Of a DNA stretch of 64,000 nucleotides, positions 36,018 through 45,294 are shown piece by piece. The DNA lies in the NCBI GenBank assembly GCA_964006375.1, contig OZ023269.1, positions 63,760,968 through 63,824,967 of the forward strand. The letters are read 5' to 3'. Below the pieces are notes generated by a model. It worked only from the letters and a program-made list of their open reading frames with translations, did not search any database and was not told the origin of the DNA. The position numbers and the translations under genes are program-made. This DNA is from Tillus elongatus. Its lineage: Eukaryota; Arthropoda; Insecta; Coleoptera; Cleridae. The first letter of the stretch is position 1; every line of letters begins with the position of its first letter.

Positions 36018-36709
36018 TTAGATTACTATATAGCTATCGAATCCTTTTCTATATCTACCTTTGTCTACATCATTTTCTTTTACAATCACCAACACACCAT
36101 ACTTATTACCTTTCCAGCATTGACAACATATATTTTTAAATTGTTTAAAGTCCATATCAGTGGTCACATGGTCGTCATAGATGTGTTTTAAGTTCGTTTC
36201 ATCTTGTTTAAAGAGAATCAAAACGTTGGCGTTATCACGTATCAGATGTTTGGGTATTCGAGTATATGTTTGACAGAGATAGAATGAATCAATATTCTTA
36301 TGTCTCCCCATACTAAAGTATGCTCTCATTTTATCTTGTTTGTCACAAGCCAATCATCGAATATAAACACCGAGTTGTCCTGGGCTTCTGCTGGATCTAA
36401 TGTTTCATCGTTTTAACTATATGGATAATAACCAACACTTTTTGTAGCATCCAACACCCTTTGTAACATCTTATATTTAGGTTGATACAGAGACTTTGAA
36501 TACACATACACGTTATCAAACTTTAAGCCGTTCGGTTCAAACAATAAACTTAACATAACATTTGTTTTACCACACCCACTAGGACCACATATGATACATC
36601 TAACTGTGTTTGGGAAGAGAGGACCATGCCTTAGTTGTTGTTCTGCTGTATCAACAACATCGTCTATATTTGTAATAGGTAAGACAGAAGCGTGTTTGAT
36701 GGTGCGCAT
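36018..36709 (-). pseudogene. Polinton genome-packaging ATPase (FtsK/HerA type), broken
   Basis: Likely starts at 36709 (MRTIKHASVLPITNID). Walker A is CIICGPSGCGKTNVML. The frame stops at 36413-36415. Further on, after a second frame change near 36350, the Walker B region (FIFDD) is followed by the Polinton-typical block CDKQDKMRAYFSMGRHKNID, LCQTYTRIPKHLIRDNANVL and ILFKQDETNLKHIY. Role: pumps the double-stranded DNA genome into preformed capsids. One nonsense codon and one frameshift make this copy non-functional. The gene diverges from the PLA2-like gene with only about 80 bp between. Confidence 0.9.
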
Positions 36710-36786
36710 CTTGACTGGAACTAAACTATATTTTTCGAGTATGTATATAAATATAGACATGTAAGCGGATCACACAGTTAGTATCA

Positions 36787-37607
36787 ATGTTGGTGTCACA
36801 GGGTGAAGATCTTGTAAACACAGCTATTAACAAGCTACCTGTTGAGCTGCACGTTCCTGGTTATCAGTTTTGTGGCCCGGGTACTAAACTTAAAGAACGT
36901 CTTGCTAGAGGTGATCAAGGTATCAATCTTTAGATCGTGCTTGTCGAGACCACGACATCGCTTACTCGCAATCAAAACAGTTAAGTGATAGGCATCGAGC
37001 CGACGAAGTGTTGGAGAATGGAGCTTGGGAAAGAGTCAAGTCAAAGGACGCTAGTTTTGGGGAAAAGTTAGCCGCTTGGAGTGTTACAAACACCATGAAA
37101 GTTAAAAGAAAGCTTGGTATGGGTCTTGATGTAATCAACTCAAAACCGAAGAAAAAAGTTCCCTTTAAAAACATTCTTAGTCTGATTGGAGAAGTTCTAA
37201 AAGACAGAAACCTTATTCCATCAGAGAATGCTGTGTTTGATATCGCTCACGCAATTGTTAAACAGATTGGTGGGCGTAAGAATGTGCTGAAACCGCGAGT
37301 TATTCCAATACCTAAAAGCGGAGGCTTCCTTCCACTACTACCTTTAATTTTTGGTGGCCTGTCAGCGCTAGGTGCTCTGGGTGGCGGTGCTGCAGGCATT
37401 GCTAAAGCAGTTAACGATGCCAAATCAGACAAACAAAAACTAGAGGAAGAAGAACGTCATAACAAAACGATGGAGGCTATTGCTATGGGTAAGAGAGGTA
37501 ATGGTTTGAAATTAAAACCAAAGTATAAGAGACTCGGTAAAGGATTATATCTGAAGAAGCAGCGTAGCGGTTATGGGTTGTATTTGCAGAAACCAAAAAA
37601 CGAGTAA
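36787..37607 (+). pseudogene. PLA2-like Polinton virion protein with hydrophobic segment, one frameshift
   Basis: From ATG 36787 the frame shows YQFCGPGTKLKERLARGD, the glycine-rich calcium-loop type motif of phospholipase A2-like domains. It then shifts frame near 36928 and continues with CRDHDIAYS, the His-Asp catalytic pair type motif. The rest (37008-37607) is basic and carries a Gly/Ala-rich hydrophobic span, GGLSALGALGGGAAGIAKAV, and a C-terminal repeat of GLYLKK/GLYLQK. This domain order is familiar from Polintons and adintoviruses, and parvoviruses use a similar domain for endosome escape. A membrane-active entry role is inferred from those relatives. The frameshift separates the two halves of the active site. 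Confidence 0.82.
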
Positions 37608-37645
37608 GATGTTTATCAGCAAGACCTCTAACAAATGAAGATCTT

Positions 37646-37975
37646 ATGAAATTTGCTGGTAAAATGAAAATTCCATATTTTAGAGGTGTTTACATGCGAG
37701 ATACTTTACCATCGAATGGTCCACGCAAGAATGAATCACTTATCATGAATTTGCAAACAAACGAGGAACCTGGCAGTCATTGGGTTGCAGTTAAGAAACG
37801 TGGTGACACAGCCGTGTACTTTGACTCATATGGAAACTTGAAGCCACCAGTTGAGTTGCAGCGTTACCTTAAAGACTCTACTCTAATGTACAATCATGAT
37901 GTGTATCAGAAATATAATACTTATAATTGTGGTCACTTATGTTTAAAATTTTTAAATAAAAGCCTTAAACAGTAG
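37646..37975 (+). CDS. Polinton maturation cysteine protease (adenain-like)
   Basis: 109 residues from 37646; the same frame is open upstream to about 37600 without an ATG (…RPLTNEDLMKFAGK), so the true start may be further up. The catalytic set is visible: GSHWVAV (His45), VYFDSYGN (Asp60), an upstream Gln (Gln88) and NCGHLC (Cys95), in the His-Asp-Gln-Cys order of adenovirus-type Ulp1-like proteases. Conserved IPYFRGVYMRDTLP lies at the start. Role: cleaves capsid precursor proteins during virion maturation. It lies between the PLA2-like and minor capsid genes on the same strand. Confidence 0.9.
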   Translation: MKFAGKMKIPYFRGVYMRDTLPSNGPRKNESLIMNLQTNEEPGSHWVAVKKRGDTAVYFDSYGNLKPPVELQRYLKDSTLMYNHDVYQKYNTYNCGHLCLKFLNKSLKQ

Positions 37976-37991
37976 TATCTGTGTTTCAGTC

Positions 37992-38707
37992 ATGTCGCAA
38001 ACCTTCACGTTGAAAGATCGCAGTTGTCATCTGTCAACAGACTACGATCCTCCAATTGAATTGGATCCAGGTGGTAGTTATGCAGTTGCTTTGATAGGCT
38101 TTCGCACATACAACAACATACCTAACATATATAAAGGTAAAAATAAATTTTATGTAAAAGAAGGAGCTGCTTGGAGAATCATCACGATACCTACTGGTGC
38201 ATATGAAATATCACATTTGGAAAACTTGCTTCAAAATGAACTTGTTGGTGCTACAGCAACACGTGAACAAAAGCAGCTAGCTTTGATTCTAAGATCTAAT
38301 CCCAACACCATTAGGTGTGAAATAAAGTGTTTCACAAGTATCAGTTTTGAATCTGATGATTCGATTGGGCGAATGCTGGGATTTTCAAGCAAGTTCTTCA
38401 ACCAGGTGTCTTCCATGAATCTGATTTACCTGTTGAAATAGTGGATATTAAACAGATTCGTATAGAAACTAATATTGTGTCTGGTTCTTACTATAATGGA
38501 AAACCTTCACATACGTTATATGAGTTTGCACCGATGGTCGATCATGGTTATGCAATCGATATAGAACCTAAGAATCTAATTTATTTACCAGTAAACAAAC
38601 GAGAGATTTCAAATATAAGCATCGACATCGTGGATCAAGATTCAGTTCCTGTAAACTTTCAAGGTGAAGAGGTCTCTGTTCGCTTAGAGCTTAAAAAGAT
38701 TGCCTAG
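37992..38707 (+). pseudogene. Polinton minor capsid (penton-type) protein (Polinton B), frameshift
   Basis: ATG 37992 (MSQTFTLKDRSCHLSTDY) with the same landmarks as the Polinton A homologue: LIGFRTYNNIPNIYKGKNKF, GAYEISHLENLLQ and IGRMLGFS. A one-base insertion near 38390 shifts the frame; the remainder, from IKQIRIETNIVSG to the final RLELKKIA, is open at about 38441-38707. Here the residue position of the Polinton A nonsense codon is a sense codon, so the two copies are damaged at different places. Role: capsid vertices. Confidence 0.9.
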
Positions 38708-38708
38708 A

Positions 38709-38870
38709 ATGCTAGTCTTTAAAGATATAAAAGCAAGCGAATCTACCAAAACAAATTTAGTACAGTCAGCTCCTTTGAAGCATACACTTCGTTCCGATAA
38801 TATTGAATTCCTTAAAAGTCTTGGTTATCATGTCATCAAAACTAGAAATATTCAAAGACCCCAAGTTTGA
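38709..38870 (+). CDS. Conserved 53-codon ORF overlapping the major capsid start (Polinton B)
   Basis: ATG 38709 to TGA 38868-38870, 53 codons. It starts MLVFKDIKAS and contains RSDNIEFLKSLGYHVIKTRN. It begins one base after the minor capsid stop and overlaps the first 41 nt of the major capsid gene in another frame. It is the counterpart of 23887-24048, with the same length and about 11 differing residues. Function unknown. Confidence 0.65.
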   Translation: MLVFKDIKASESTKTNLVQSAPLKHTLRSDNIEFLKSLGYHVIKTRNIQRPQV

Positions 38871-40030
38871 CGACTCCATTGATCGAGAAGAACTTAGGTC
38901 TTACTATTCATCAACTAAATCGTTTGGTAACAGCGATGAAGTTGAAATAAACATCAATCAGCGAATGGCATTCGTATGTCTAGCAGAGTCAGCTCTAATA
39001 ATAGAAGGTGCTCTGGAACCTCTAGCAGTACAAAATGCTACTGGTGTCTGCCACATGTCAAATAACGGAGGAGTAGCTCTGTTTGAATCAATGATCTATG
39101 AATTAAATAACAAGGAAGTGGAGCGAGTACGAGATCCATACACCACAACAAACATCAAAACTCTGCTTTCGTTTAGTAAGAATGAAGCAAAATCTCTTAG
39201 CAATGCTGGGTTGAATGTATCATCAGATCACATCACCTTAAACGATAACAAGTTTCACTTCCTCCTACCTCTTTGGTTCCTCTTCAGTTTCTTTCATCAC
39301 TTTAAAGGAGTTCTCTGTGGTAAACATAGTTTCAGATTTACGAGAGCTCGAAATGATGCCAACAGTTACTACAGTACTGGTACAGCAAGATCTAAGATAA
39401 CTGTAACCAACATCTTTTTAAAAGCAAAACATGTATTTCCAAACGATCAAATGAAGTTGGAACTGATGGATAAAATAGCAAAAGACACATCTATATTTCT
39501 CGCATATCGGAAATGGGATATATATGAGCTGCCAGCTCTCAGATATTAATAAAGATGTGTGGTCTGTTAAAACTGCAACCAACTTAGAAAGACCTAGATA
39601 TGTGATTATAGCATTTCAAACAGATCGGAAAGATAACATAGGCAAAAAAGGCGACTTTGATAATATTGGTATGGTAGATCTACGAGTGTTCCTAAATTCA
39701 GAATGCTACCCTTATGAAGCTATGAATATGGATTTCGAAAAATCAAAATATGTTGAAGCCTACCAGATGTATACAGATTTTCAAAAAAGTTTTTACTATA
39801 AAAACATGTCGGAGCCTCTTTTCAATTATGATGAGTTTAAAGATCGAGCTCTATTTGTAATCGCTTGTCAACACCAGAATGAATCAATCAAGTCTTCAAC
39901 AGTCGACATCAAAGTGGAGTTTATGAGTAAAGACAATTTTGCTCCGAGAACTAGAGCTTACTGTTTAATTATTCATGATTGTGTATTTGAATATAAACCT
40001 CTAACTGGTATTGTAAGAGTCATTATGTAA
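38830..40030 (+). pseudogene. Polinton major capsid protein (Polinton B), one frameshift
   Basis: ATG 38830 (MSSKLEIFKDPKFDD). The first frame runs to about 39549 with FVCLAESALIIEGAL, ALFESMIYELNNKEVERVRD and WFLFSFFHHFKGVLCG. A one-base deletion near 39542 shifts into the second frame, which runs to 40030 with RPRYVIIAFQTDR and DLRVFLNSECYPYEAMNMDF. Otherwise full length compared with the intact 401-residue copy in Polinton A. Role: hexon-type capsomers. Confidence 0.92.
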
Positions 40031-40740
40031 TATTTTGTATGTAAATCTTATTACTCCTAATAAATTAATTGTATTACAATCGAATGTTTTATTTCTAACC
40101 TTAAACCGTTGTCTAAGAAACAAATTTGGTGGGTTTACGATATAAAAACTATATAGCAAAAACATATATTTCAATTTTATAATAAAATAATTTGCACCAA
40201 ATAATTTATATAAAAATTCGCTACCGATTCTCTATTTAAACTAAAGCCGTCATATAATCTGGGCATTCACCTATCATATCAGCCGGAAGCCGACGATAAT
40301 GAAACGGTTACTCAGCTGGTGTAATATTTAAACGATTGAAATAAAAACATAACGTTTTGTTTGCATGTGATTTAATTCGATCGAGTTAATTTTTTAATTG
40401 TCATGACCGCACCCAGCTGATGATTTAAACTGTTATTAGCTGGTCACTCAACTAAACCGGAAAGACTTGTGATAACGGTTAATCAGCTGATGTAATATTT
40501 AGGCGTTTGGAATAAAATCATAACGTTTTATTTCGCTTTTATTTAATTCGATCGAGTTAATTTTTTTCATGCCAGTGTTTTATATTAATTATCTTGATGT
40601 AATCCTCAGGTTCTGTGTCTTTAATAGGTGGTTTATATTTATTACGTATTACTTATTTTGATATACTTCTCAGGTTAGGTGTCTTTGGCAAGTGGTTTAT
40701 ATTTTATTGCTAATAATTAAATTCTTATTACACACTTCAT
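40031..40740 (+). other. Polinton B right-hand non-coding region with two ~178-bp repeats
   Basis: The poly-A signal AATAAA near 40057 follows the capsid gene. A block with CAGCTG, TGTAATATTTA and TTAATTCGATCGAGTTAA occurs near 40313 and again near 40490, about 178 bp apart. No gene seen. Confidence 0.65.
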
Positions 40741-41048
40741 TTTAAATGGTGGTTCCTCGTTTGCATAATACAGGTTAGCTGGCTTTTGAATTTGATTACG
40801 TCATCTCAGGTTAGTTCGCTAAATCTTCGGGTTAAATACGACGTCAGGTGGTGGAGATATTCGGGTTAGGTTCGGTGTCAGGTGGCGGAACTACTCGGGT
40901 TAGGTCGGGGGCGGTCGGGTCCGGTCAGTGGCTCCGCCACCCTGTGCTCGGGTTAGGTCGGGGACGGTTGAGTCAGGTCAGTGGCTCCACCACCTTCCAC
41001 CACCCGGGTGGTGGGTGGTGGTTCCAGAAGGAACCATCTATACCTACT
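40741..41048 (+). repeat. Right terminal inverted repeat of Polinton B
   Basis: Reverse complement of 29828-30126 apart from a few indels, including about 8 extra bases just inside the end (near 41034-41043). Ends CCTACT, followed by GACCAA at 41049-41054. Confidence 0.9.
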
Positions 41049-41054
41049 GACCAA

Positions 41055-41681
41055 ACATACTTTTGTGAAAATGACAACCCGACAGCACTTAACGAAAACA
41101 ACCCATGCGAAATTAAACTGATCAACTTCCAGAAACCGATAAACAATTGCAAGCAAGAACTTGTCAAAATAACAAAAACAACAGTCTCTAAATATGGCAA
41201 TACACAATACATAATAGTGGCACCAGAAGAAACGAAAATCAAACTTAGCTGCGAAGAAAATGAAGAAACCAAAATAATCAGCGGAACAAAACTGGCGACT
41301 CTGAAACCCAAATACCAACTTATCATCAATAACGAAAAATTCAGTTCAGTACAAATGGCATCGGAAACACAACAATCATTCAATCTCCCAAACATCGAAT
41401 TGATAACAAATAAAGCACCCATATTCCCAGACAAATTACCAGAACTAAAATTAGAAAATGTCCAACTGCACGACTGGAATAATATCAAATCCCAGAATTC
41501 CAGGAACCATCGATTTGCCCATATACCACCCTAGTGTATGGACAATTATATTATACATTGTGATAATAATAACAATTATCACAATAACTTCAAGATACAT
41601 CTGGCAGAAATCAAAAACGAAAACTGCTGACTCCAAACCAATTACTGGATTCCCGATGACTATTCGGAACGAACCATAGGC
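41055..41681 (+). pseudogene. env: Errantivirus copy 1 env, C-terminal part
   Basis: Resumes the env frame broken at 29827: TYFCENDNPTALNENNPCEI through to a C-terminal hydrophobic span. A deletion near 41495, relative to copy 2, shifts the frame before the membrane anchor; the anchor (YIVIIITIITITS) is open at 41458-41679. It corresponds to the transmembrane subunit end of the envelope protein. Confidence 0.88.
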
Positions 41682-41703
41682 TTCGTTATCTAAAGGATGG
41701 AGG

Positions 41704-42094
41704 AGATAACAATAGCCGACTCATACAATGTATATAAGAAGCACGGATCCAGATTCAACACCCAAGGTCGCTGACGAATGGGTTAATTAATAGCAGCGCA
41801 ATTAGAAGAATAGACTATTCATAGATGGGTAAACAACTAGACCTTCAAATCAGCCACCTGCCAGGATCACCTTCAAGACTGCAACCTAGGTGGAAACCGC
41901 CTCTCGGTCCACGCCCCACCAGAGACTATATATGGAAGTTATCAAACCACGGACGGACATTCCTACATTGTTACTGCTTGAGTCTCTTTTAATTTGTCAT
42001 AATTTTATTTATCATTTTTTATTATTATTCATAAGTATTATATGTAACAATAAATTCTTTTAAAAATTCAAGTGTGTTAACAAGAAAGTTAACT
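41704..42094 (+). repeat. 3' LTR of errantivirus copy 1 (391 bp)
   Basis: Preceded by the purine-rich GGATGGAGG (polypurine tract), begins AGATAACAATAGCC, ends GTTAACT and is followed by CGCG at 42095-42098. Compared with the 5' LTR it lacks about 7 bp near 41862 and a few bases near 42048. Confidence 0.94.
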
Positions 42095-42604
42095 CGCGAC
42101 CTCTTCTAGCACAGTTTATTCAGTGTTTCTGCCGTTATAATTTTTCTTTCAACATTTTTATCCATGCCCTCATTTTGAAACTTCTATTCTCGTTTATGTA
42201 CGGCCTGTTTTCTTTATATTCTGCCAGTAGACATCCGAACACCCTGGCTGACCCCCTCCACTTTCCAAGATGGCGTCTACGCATGCGCGTGATGTCACAG
42301 GTGACGGCGTCTGCACTTGCGCGTGACATGACAGCTGACAGCTGACGTCACATGTTCGAGGAGTGGGGGTAAGCTGTCAGCTGTCAGCGCGTGGCGGGTA
42401 ACCTGGCAGCTGACGTCACATGTCACTAAGATGGCGGGAGCCAGCTGTCAAATCTCACATGTTCCAGGATGGCCGCCACTGTCAGGTTCCAAGATGTCCG
42501 CTACAGCAACCGGCCATCTGGTTGCGGGTAACCTGTCAGTTCACATGTTCCAAGATGGCTGCTGCTGCTGTCAGGTCTCAAGTTGCCGCCATGTGGTTAT
42601 ACAC

Positions 42605-43800
42605 ACGTGTTGAACAGATGGCTGCTACCCGCGTGCCGAGAGTGGAAGACAGAAGCCACATGTGTTGTTTGCTGGGTTATGTCGGATGCCCGACAGCCGA
42701 AGGTTTGTTTGTTAGGAGCGCACCACGTGTTAATTTGACGTGTGCTCTTAGGTTAAGCAAAGCACATGTTTGTTGTTGTGTGCTCTTAGGTTAAGCTCAC
42801 CACGTGTTGGTTCTCACATGTAGCGCAGACGTGTTTGCTAATACAAATAGATATAAACACATGTGGTTTATTAGTCAAGTCTTATGTGAAAACAAATACA
42901 GTTTACAAAACAAAACAAAGGTGGTGTCAACATGTATAAATTAGGGTGACAGGTGACACTCTCACAATGTGTTGTATATGTCGAATGTTATAGGTCTAAA
43001 CACGTGTGTTGGTTAGGTTATGCCTGCTGCCCGCTACCCGAGAATGATATAAGTCTGTAACCACATGTGTTGCCTCTGTGACGTATAGGACTCATTCTAG
43101 GTGATTGTGTTCTTTGGTTAAGTTCAGCACGTGTTTGGTTGCCATGCAACACTCTCACCACGTGTTGTATATACCGAATGTCTGTACACATACTTGTGAG
43201 CTTACCATATGGAAATTTGTGGTTATGTTTGACATATAAGCTCATGTGAATGTGATGTTAGCATTCCCTCATGCTGAATGTTATAGGTTAAGTCTTGTAT
43301 GTTATACCGAATGTCTGTACACATACTTGTTTGGTATAGGCTTACCATATGGAAATTTGTGGTTATGTTTGAGATATATAAGCTCATGTGAATGTGAGGT
43401 TAGGATTCCCTGATGCTGAATGTTTTAGGTTAAGTCTTGTATGTTAGGCTATGTTTGTCGACATATAAGATCAAGCATGTGTTGTCGCTGTGACGTATAG
43501 GACTCCGATTCTCACTAGTCAACGGTGTTCTTTGGTTAATTTCAGCACGTGTTTGGTTGCCATGCAGCACTCTCACCACGTGTTGTATATACCGAATGTC
43601 TGTACACATACTTGTTTGTTATGGATTTACCATATGGAAATTTGTGGTTATGTTTGACATATAAGCTCATGTGAATGTGAGGTTAGGATTCCCTCATGCT
43701 GAATGTTTTAGGTTAAGTCTTGTATGTTAGGCTATGTTTGTTGACATATAATATCAAGCATGTGTTGGCTCTGTGACGTATAGGCCTCCCCTTAACTGAA
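42605..43800. repeat. CACGTG-rich sub-terminal region with ~413-bp direct repeat (Polinton C)
   Basis: CACGTG occurs near 42605, 42724, 42800, 43002, 43128, 43159, 43548 and 43578. The stretch around CTGTGACGTATAGGACTC and the following CACGTGTTTGGTTGCCATGC is present near 43075 and again near 43490, and TTACCATATGGAAATTTGTG appears three times. No coding frame here is credible. Confidence 0.8.
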
Positions 43801-44510
43801 TGGTTTTCTTAGGTTAAGTCTACACACACACGCTTGTTTGTTATGAGTTTAGAACGTGTTGATATGTTGAATGTTTATTTGTTAGCTAAGGTTAGGCAGC
43901 AACTCATATGTTTGTTGTATGGTTGCTATGTTACTCAGTTTGTCTGGGAATTCAGGAGAAAAGGCGTCTGCGCATGTGCAGAGGACATGAAATTATTATA
44001 TGTACTCTACACACATAGGTTTCTACGTTTTGTTTTAGAAAAAAACACAAGTTAGAACCAGGATTTATTTGTAAATATATATCTCTGAGCTAAGTGGTTT
44101 GTACATGGGTTTTTCAGTAATTCAATACATTCGACAATAACAGTTACAAAAGTCATAATACATTAAAAATGTATGTAGGTGCAGACGTACAAAAATTTAA
44201 AAGGTATTCAATACATTCGACAAAATTACCATAACAATAATAACAGTTACAAACTCTTAATATAAACCCATTAAAATATATGTAGGCACAGACATATTAG
44301 AAGAAAAAAGTACAACAACAGTTACAAAAATCTTTAATCTAAACTAATGAAAATTGTTTGGGTATAGACTTACAAAAATCTTAAGCTAAACACTTTGATG
44401 ATGATGGTGGTGTTCACAAGTTCTTTGGGTCTATGGAGAGCAGCAGCTTACACACAAGAGAAATACCTCCCGCATAAGCCCATCATTGTTTAGTGTGAGA
44501 GGAATTTTTA

Positions 44511-44695
44511 TTAATGTTCAGTAAAACGAAACAGATTGACATAAATACCTGTGTCAGCTTTTGACTTCCCCTCGTAAGTGGGCTGAACTCTACCTGAATT
44601 TAACAATTCGAAGCGCTCATCGGTTGGGGTGATTCTCCCAGGCATAAATACAACACCTGTGTCTAATTTGACTAGAAGTCGCTGTCCAAAGCGCG
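44511..44695 (-). pseudogene. Polinton C small protein, C-terminal half (split by errantivirus copy 2)
   Basis: On the minus strand this half reads FGQRLLVKLDTGVVFMPGR and then ITPTDERFELLNSGRVQPTY to a stop at 44511-44513, followed at once by an AATAAA signal. Its N-terminal half lies at 52326-52510; the split is exactly at the CGCG target. The R-[FY]-G-x-R-[LV]-LV pattern recalls a small protein found in animal Polintons, and an oligonucleotide-binding (single-stranded DNA-binding) role is possible but only a guess. It diverges from the PolB gene in the undisturbed element. Confidence 0.55.
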
Positions 44696-45101
44696 AGATA
44701 ACAATAGCCAACTCATACAATGTATATAAGAAGTACAGATCCCGATTCAACACCCAAGGTCGCTGACGAATGGGTTAATTAAAAGCAGCGCAATTAGAAG
44801 AATAGACTATTCATAAATGGGTAAACAACTAGACCTTCAATTCAGCAACCAGCCACCTGCTAGGATCACCTTCAAGACTGCAACTTAGGTGGAAACCGCC
44901 TCTCGGTCCACGCCCCACCAGAGACTATATATGGAAGTTACCAGACCACGGACGGACATTCCTACATTGTTATTGCTTGAGTCTCTTTTAAATTGTCATA
45001 ATTTATATTTATCATTTTTTATTATTATTCATAAGTATTTTATGTAACTATAATCAATAAATTCTTTTAAAAAGTCAAGTGTGTTAACAAGAAAGTTAAC
45101 T
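44696..45101 (+). repeat. 5' LTR of errantivirus copy 2 (406 bp)
   Basis: AGATAACAATAGCC to GTTAACT; TATA-like GTATATAAGAAG near 44722; primer binding site TGGCGCAGTCGCAACGG starts at its last base. Confidence 0.96.
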
Positions 45102-45294
45102 GGCGCAGTCGCAACGGATAGTGCTGAAGAACCAAAAGTATATTGATTCTTTGCGTTTCAACGCTTAACAGCCAAAGAACCGATCAAGAGAGACGTCATG
45201 AAGACAGCAGCAATAGCATCGATTCTGTAAGTTGTTTGCTTCCTTTATTTCCTATATATATATACTGTATTTCCTCATATATTGATAATATTAT

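Larger units (their letters stand above)
29828..41048 (+). mobile_element. Polinton B: 11.2-kb Polinton/adintovirus-like element without PolB
   Basis: Begins AGTAGGTTCCTTCTGG and ends with its reverse complement (with a small extra segment near 41034-41043), flanked by GACCAA. Gene order: unknown protein (+), small membrane protein (+), zinc-finger protein (+), KilA-N (+); then integrase, spike-like and DUF8207-like proteins and packaging ATPase (-); then PLA2-like protein, protease, minor capsid, 53-codon ORF and major capsid (+). This is nearly the full Polinton virion and integration set, but there is no DNA polymerase frame anywhere in it. Most genes carry one or two small lesions. The integrase, protease and 53-codon ORF are open. 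Confidence 0.93.
17027..42094 (+). mobile_element. Errantivirus (Ty3/gypsy) copy 1, RT-less subtype, interrupted by Polintons A and B
   Basis: Outer LTRs at 17027-17432 and 41704-42094 are flanked by CGCG (17023-17026 and 42095-42098). The internal part, once the two Polintons are set aside, runs gag (17626-18562, 26928-27231), a protease and shortened pol remnant (27200-28660) and env (28907-29827, 41055-41681). The LTRs differ by about ten substitutions plus a few small deletions by eye, so this is much older than copy 2. The pol lacks RT and RNase H in the same way as copy 3. Gypsy-group elements of this kind are insect endogenous retroviruses; ZAM also prefers CGCG-type targets. Confidence 0.92.
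42226..44695 (+). mobile_element. Polinton C, left portion (terminal repeat and 3' half of an accessory gene)
   Basis: Starts AGTAGACATCC at 42226, then CCCCCTCCACTTT, parallel to the Polinton A end (AGTAGATAGTCC ... CCCCTCCACTTT). The first about 500 bp are rich in GACAGCTG and TGACGTCA-like palindromes; 42600-43600 has at least eight CACGTG boxes and two copies of a block about 413 bp apart (near 43068 and 43481). The promoter block at 42883-42942 matches that before KilA-N in Polinton A, but no KilA-N gene follows here. The element continues at 52326, beyond errantivirus copy 2. I did not find the right terminal repeat in the window. The candidate 6-bp flank is TCTGCC (42220-42225). Confidence 0.75.

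Noticed and set aside
40848..41534. 228-codon frame starting in the Polinton B terminus and running into env
   Set aside because: Chimeric reading created by the insertion; only the env part (from 41055) is genuine.
42420..42794. 124-codon frame in the Polinton C terminal repeat
   Set aside because: Runs through repeated palindromic terminal sequence, with no domain; absent from the Polinton A end.
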